Below are positions 59,874 to 64,000 of a stretch of DNA of 64,000 nucleotides, one piece after another. The stretch is from positions 2,796,001 to 2,860,000 of the forward strand of contig OZ026556.1 of the NCBI GenBank assembly GCA_964020155.1. Reading direction: 5' to 3'. Origin of the DNA: Chondrilla cf. caribensis (taxonomy: Eukaryota > Porifera > Demospongiae > Chondrillida > Chondrillidae). Made by a program: the position numbers and the translations under genes. How positions within the stretch are numbered: position 1 is the first letter of the stretch; every line of letters begins with the position of its first letter. The notes under the pieces are model-generated. The model was not told the origin of the DNA and did not search any database. It was given only the letters and a program-made list of their open reading frames with translations.

Positions 59874-62274
59874 CAAACTTCGATACATACAAATGCGATA
59901 GAGCGCCACATCCCTGTATGTCTCGAAACAGATTGTACTTGGTACCTCCAAAGATGAATACCTGGGTACCATCTCTACTGTACAAGGCAGTGGACGTGTG
60001 CCATACTCTTGGCCCAGTTGGACTGTTAACCATCTGTATAAGTCATATGCATACAGTATAGCACTTGCTCATAAATGTATATAAGTACACTTGTGTAATA
60101 TAAGTTATATTTGTAGCCTGTCTAGGTATGTTATAACAGTGATGAAGTGATATTGACAAAAGGTAAAGCAATGCATTCCATTATTGTACATTCGACAGGC
60201 TACAACTATTATGTAGCATGTACGAATAAAACTGTATAAATTCTCATGCACTGACAGCTTAATTGAAACAATTAACAAGTATGCTCATCACAGGTGAACA
60301 CACATTTCCTTTCAATCCTCCTGTGATATAACATGCCAAATATATTAGGGTAAAGTACATCCATACTATAGATGTATGATTAGAAAGAGTCTTCTGACAA
60401 AAGATTGTTTTCTTCAAAATTCTGATTATTTCCAAAAGATAAACATTGCAGCAGGAAATGCCACCTGTCAAGAGTGACTACTTCATATTAAATTTACTTT
60501 CTCAGTCAGGGTATGTTATAGTGGTACCATATACATATTAAAAGTATGGTAAATTCTCACTGACAAGGTTGATAGACATAATTCAGAAGTGTAACATGTT
60601 CAACTTATGAAGGCTGTTTACATCAAGTGGACTTGTACTCACATTGTAGATGTTAGTACAATACCTCTTTATAATTAGAAACACACTACGTATACTCATA
60701 CAAAGCTTGGCATGTGGGTATAAAGTATGTTTGCAACAAGGTCAAACCTTTTCCCACTTCATTGTATCAACATTCAATATCCATGCATCATTGATTGGTT
60801 CAGTCTCCCTGTCCATTCCCCAAAAAACAAGAAGCTTTGGCTCCTGAAGACTCAATATATTGTCTGGGCCATGCAGTGATACAGCGGTATGGAATGACCT
60901 GGGAATAGGCCACAGTTCATCAGCAACTGAAAAAATACAGGTCCTCTCCAGACCTGAAATGACAGAGAAATGAGGAATAGCAAAAGGAAAGATTATTTAA
61001 GGTGTCAAGTCTACTTATTCATACCAGGTCTTTCAAATCCAATATATAAATATCGTTAACACGTTGAATTCTTTGTCTTCCTCCAAACAGTACAACACGA
61101 GAGGTATCGATTTTGGTGAAAGAGAATGCAGTACACGGAGGCAGCCTGTAACCTGAAGTTGCAACAGGCACCCATTGTGCTGTGAGTAGATAAGAACAAA
61201 ACACACCGTGTGAGGTTTTCACATTGTATAAAGTTGGACAAGAGATTGATGCAAAGCTAGTATGGCATTGAATGAGTCATAATCAACTTCTCTTATGAAA
61301 GAGTCATTCTAATATATTATATTGGAGTTTTATTATTATTATTTTCAGAAATGAAACCTAAATACAGCAATGAAAATACCCAAAGGCACATCAATACATG
61401 TGGATTGATCACTACAAATAAACTTCATTCCACTATTCCTCACAAGTTAATGAGGCAACACAGGGTAAATTGAAATATGCAGTGGGATACAGTAGGTGCC
61501 TTTGAAAGAGTACATTTGAATGGGTATCTTCTGACACAGCTGGTGTCAAGTGGAGTGTCTATGACTTTAAATCAGCTATATACGCATGAAAATAATACCT
61601 ACAATAACACCAACTAAAAGATCAGTGCCAAGAGAATACTTGATGTGATGAATTCTAAACAATTCCACTTTATCTTGTGATAAATGTGAATCCATTGATA
61701 CATTGTACTATATTACACAATATCATACATATATTAACTAGACATGCTTACGATTGTTGATATCCAAGGCATGGAACTCATTTGTCCACCCTAGACCTGA
61801 GAAGCTATCATCGTCCAGACAGAAAGAGGAGTGCGGATCATCTGCCTCGCACTTCTGTGGCATACCATATCCTCCAAACAGGTATAACTTGTTCTCGTAT
61901 ACAACGCAGCCATACTTGTCTTTTTGCATAGGGTGAGAATTAGAATCTTGAGTTTGTACTACATCCAAACGGTGGTTTACTAGATCAATCTTACTGAGTG
62001 CATTAGAGCGTCCCGATACAGAACAGGAGGCAGTGCCACAGAATCCCCCATAAACGAAGACACATCCATTCACAACGCAACCTTGAATTCCTGCCCATTC
62101 CTCTGGTAAGTGGTCCCCTTTAAGAGCAATCTTCGTCCAGCCCCACTTCAAGTCGAAACATTCCAGGAATGACCAGAATGGAGAACCTCCTAGAAGATAG
62201 AATCGGTTATCGTGAATGAAACTGAATGATCCATAACGTGGATTGGTGTTTTTCCCTGAGAAGTTGCGTCCAAT
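59874..62274 (-). CDS. Kelch-repeat protein (KLHDC-like), four exons
   Basis: Kelch repeats build beta-propellers that bind partner proteins, often as ubiquitin-ligase receptors. Exons on the minus strand: 62274-61752, 61179-61025, 60953-60748, 60033-59874. Repeat signatures: NRFYLLGGSPFWSFLECFDL, NGCVFVYGGFCGTASC, KLYLFGGYGMPQ, RVVLFGGRQRIQRVNDIYIL, KLLVFWGMDRETEPINDAWI, VFIFGGTKYNLF, plus the spacer PRSFHTAVS and PRVWHTSTAL. Donors GTAAGC, GTATGA, GTTTGA and GTGAGT follow the exons. No Met was found at the 5' end (a TGA lies at 62,275-62,277), so a first exon is missing; the 3' exon is also not seen. All visible frames are open, so the gene may be active. Closest known type seems KLHDC1/2/10, not proven. 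Confidence 0.8.
60112..60205. repeat. Foldback MITE family B, copy 4
   Basis: TGTAGCCTGTCTAGGTATGT on the left and CATTCGACAGGCTACAACTA on the right form inverted ends. Located near kelch exons. Confidence 0.55.
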
Positions 62275-62831
62275 TCAGTACTATCAACAATTAATTCTAC
62301 CAATGCCGGAGGCCATTTTACGCATATTACACTACACTTGCATCATAGGTCTATGCTTGCATCATGAAGCATAAGTGAGGTTTACGTAATCACCAGCTAA
62401 CCTGAGCTGACATGACGCTGTATTGACCAGGAAAAATAAAAGAATACTAAATCTGTTCAGATAAAAAAAGATACGTAATAAATATTCAGTAAAGGGGCGT
62501 ATCTGCTTCGGCGGAAGCAAGTGCAACTGAATCTATTGTAAATGTAAACTTTGATATAAGTATGTATGACTGTTTAATGAGGCTGTAGTCATCTGCATGA
62601 TATAGATCAAGAAGACTGCAATAAAAATGATAGATTTGGACTAGTATTCCACTGCCTTCCAGTTTCATCAACTAAGGTAACCAAGAGGGATCCATTAGTT
62701 TCCGTTGAACAAATGGCTAGTGAAAAACATGCTTTGAAGTAGTCACCATTAAGTTTTACACCTTTGGATGTTGAAATCTGCATTTAAAACATAATATATG
62801 AAATAGTATTAACTATAATAATTACCATTGA

Positions 62832-63927
62832 GCATCAAGAGTGACTCACAAACCTTTGCAGATGTAGAAGATGTCAGGATCACATTAATTATTGCTTGGG
62901 ATGGTACTCTGTAACAAGCTGCCAATAATTGAGAGCATTATTGAAGTTCAAAGCACACATGCACTTAAATAATAGCATATCCTGAATGTAAGTACAATAC
63001 TCAGTTTGGAATATAATTTTAATCACTATATAGTTGGTACACTTAACTGACATAAAGGTGTAAGTAGATGTTGTGTTTACTAATAATAGTATAATATGTA
63101 ACACCATACAGTACTTAGTCAAGGTGAGTGTTGGAAACAACAGGCCAATGGAAACTAGAAGCACAAAGGATTGATTCGCACCTATTCACTGTTGTACACA
63201 TGTTGGATGAAGGTGTTAAATGTTTTAGGTCAATAATAATTTAGGAGTGATAACGTTAAAACTACCGTTCAGTTAAAATTTACTTTGGATACTACACTAA
63301 ACCATTTCCATTTGCATATATGATATTCTCTCTAAAAAATTAGACACTCTACATTGACTTCATCGACTCCACTTCGACATGCACATTTTTCATTATCATT
63401 GTTCATAGGATAATGGAAGAATGTTACAAACATAGCACAATAATTTAGTGTCCATAAACAGAACAAATTCATGACGGCTATTAACTTGAACCTGCTAAGG
63501 GCTAACATGTACATTTGATTGGTGGGAAAGGCGTTAATTGCTATTCCCAGTAGACTATCCCAATCTTTACTCATCTTATGGCACATATTAGTGGGTAGTC
63601 TAGCAGCACATACCATAAACACCAATACTATACTCCTCGAGAAAACTACATAATATGCGTATGTATGATAATAGTAGTGGGACATACCATTCGAAATGAT
63701 GATAATGATAATAGCAGTTTTTCCCCAGAAAAAAATAAAGAGGGGGGAGGGGTCACTATGAATGTTTTGATGTATAATTATTAATATTACTTTAACACTT
63801 AACACAATAATATTATAAATCTTCATTCTAACAAAACATTGTTGTCACAGAACAGAGAAAAAAGGGGGGAGTGCCCTGGTACCCCCCTTTGGGGAAAACT
63901 CTGATAATAGTAGTGGGACATACCATT
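62832..63927. repeat. 1-kb direct repeat, copy 2
   Basis: Near-identical to 47,006-48,048. Differences include AATAGC and CATTATCATT insertions and a longer segment before the MITE. Confidence 0.9.
63715..63903. mobile_element. hAT-like MITE family C, copy 3
   Basis: CAGTTTTTCCCCAGAAAAAA to GGGGAAAACTCTG, flanked by GATAATAG repeats. It resides in the second copy of the 1-kb repeat. Confidence 0.7.
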
Positions 63928-64000
63928 CGTTTGACTCACAATCCCCTCCACTGTTAAAGAAAATGGTCTTTCTGTGGGTACCGAAACACATTCCTGCTCT

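Overview
The window is eukaryotic: genes are split by many short introns (about 50-700 nt) with GT-AG borders, and the DNA is AT-rich and full of microsatellites, foldback elements and retroelement remnants. The gene set (BTAF1/Mot1, an MTMR3/4-type myotubularin with a C-terminal FYVE finger, cytoplasmic dynein heavy chain, BCS1-like ATPase, a GH27 alpha-galactosidase exon, kelch and adaptor-sigma pieces) together with Penelope-like, Tigger/pogo, Tc1 and hAT-like elements fits an invertebrate metazoan. Intron density and style suggest an early-branching animal such as a sponge; that is inference, not proof.

Layout. 1-3,600 is a transposon graveyard: two Penelope-like element 3' ends with GIY-YIG nuclease coding and hammerhead-ribozyme-like cores, plus a non-LTR RT fragment. 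3,625-23,649 (+) is most of a BTAF1/Mot1 gene (34 exons traced, N-terminus missing), with MITEs, a LINE fragment and a 1.1-kb TIR element in its introns. 24,887-28,262 and 33,494-37,540 are two copies of a recent direct segmental duplication, each with a broken BCS1-like AAA ATPase and a TATA/CRE/E2F-like promoter cluster. Between them lie a single first exon of a GH27 alpha-galactosidase and a nearly intact 2.49-kb Tigger element with TIRs and a TA duplication.

38,062-38,789 (+) holds the last two exons of a PY-motif single-pass membrane protein. 41,598-46,098 (-) is the phosphatase plus FYVE part of an MTMR3/4-like gene whose PH-GRAM exons are not visible. 49,019-56,819 (-) is a decayed cytoplasmic dynein heavy chain with stops, frameshifts and a deletion that removes AAA4, the stalk and most of AAA5. 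57,100-58,112 is repeat-derived, including a Tc1-type MITE. 59,073 (+) carries a short adaptor-sigma exon remnant, and 59,874-62,274 (-) four exons of a kelch-repeat gene. The right end repeats about 1 kb of the 47-48 kb region.

The genes do not form one pathway: they cover transcription (BTAF1), phosphoinositide turnover (MTMR), lysosomal glycan breakdown (GH27) and trafficking remnants. No CRISPR array, rRNA or convincing tRNA was seen. The most informative material is the decay and duplication history and the ribozyme-bearing Penelope ends. I did not find a clearly new functional system.
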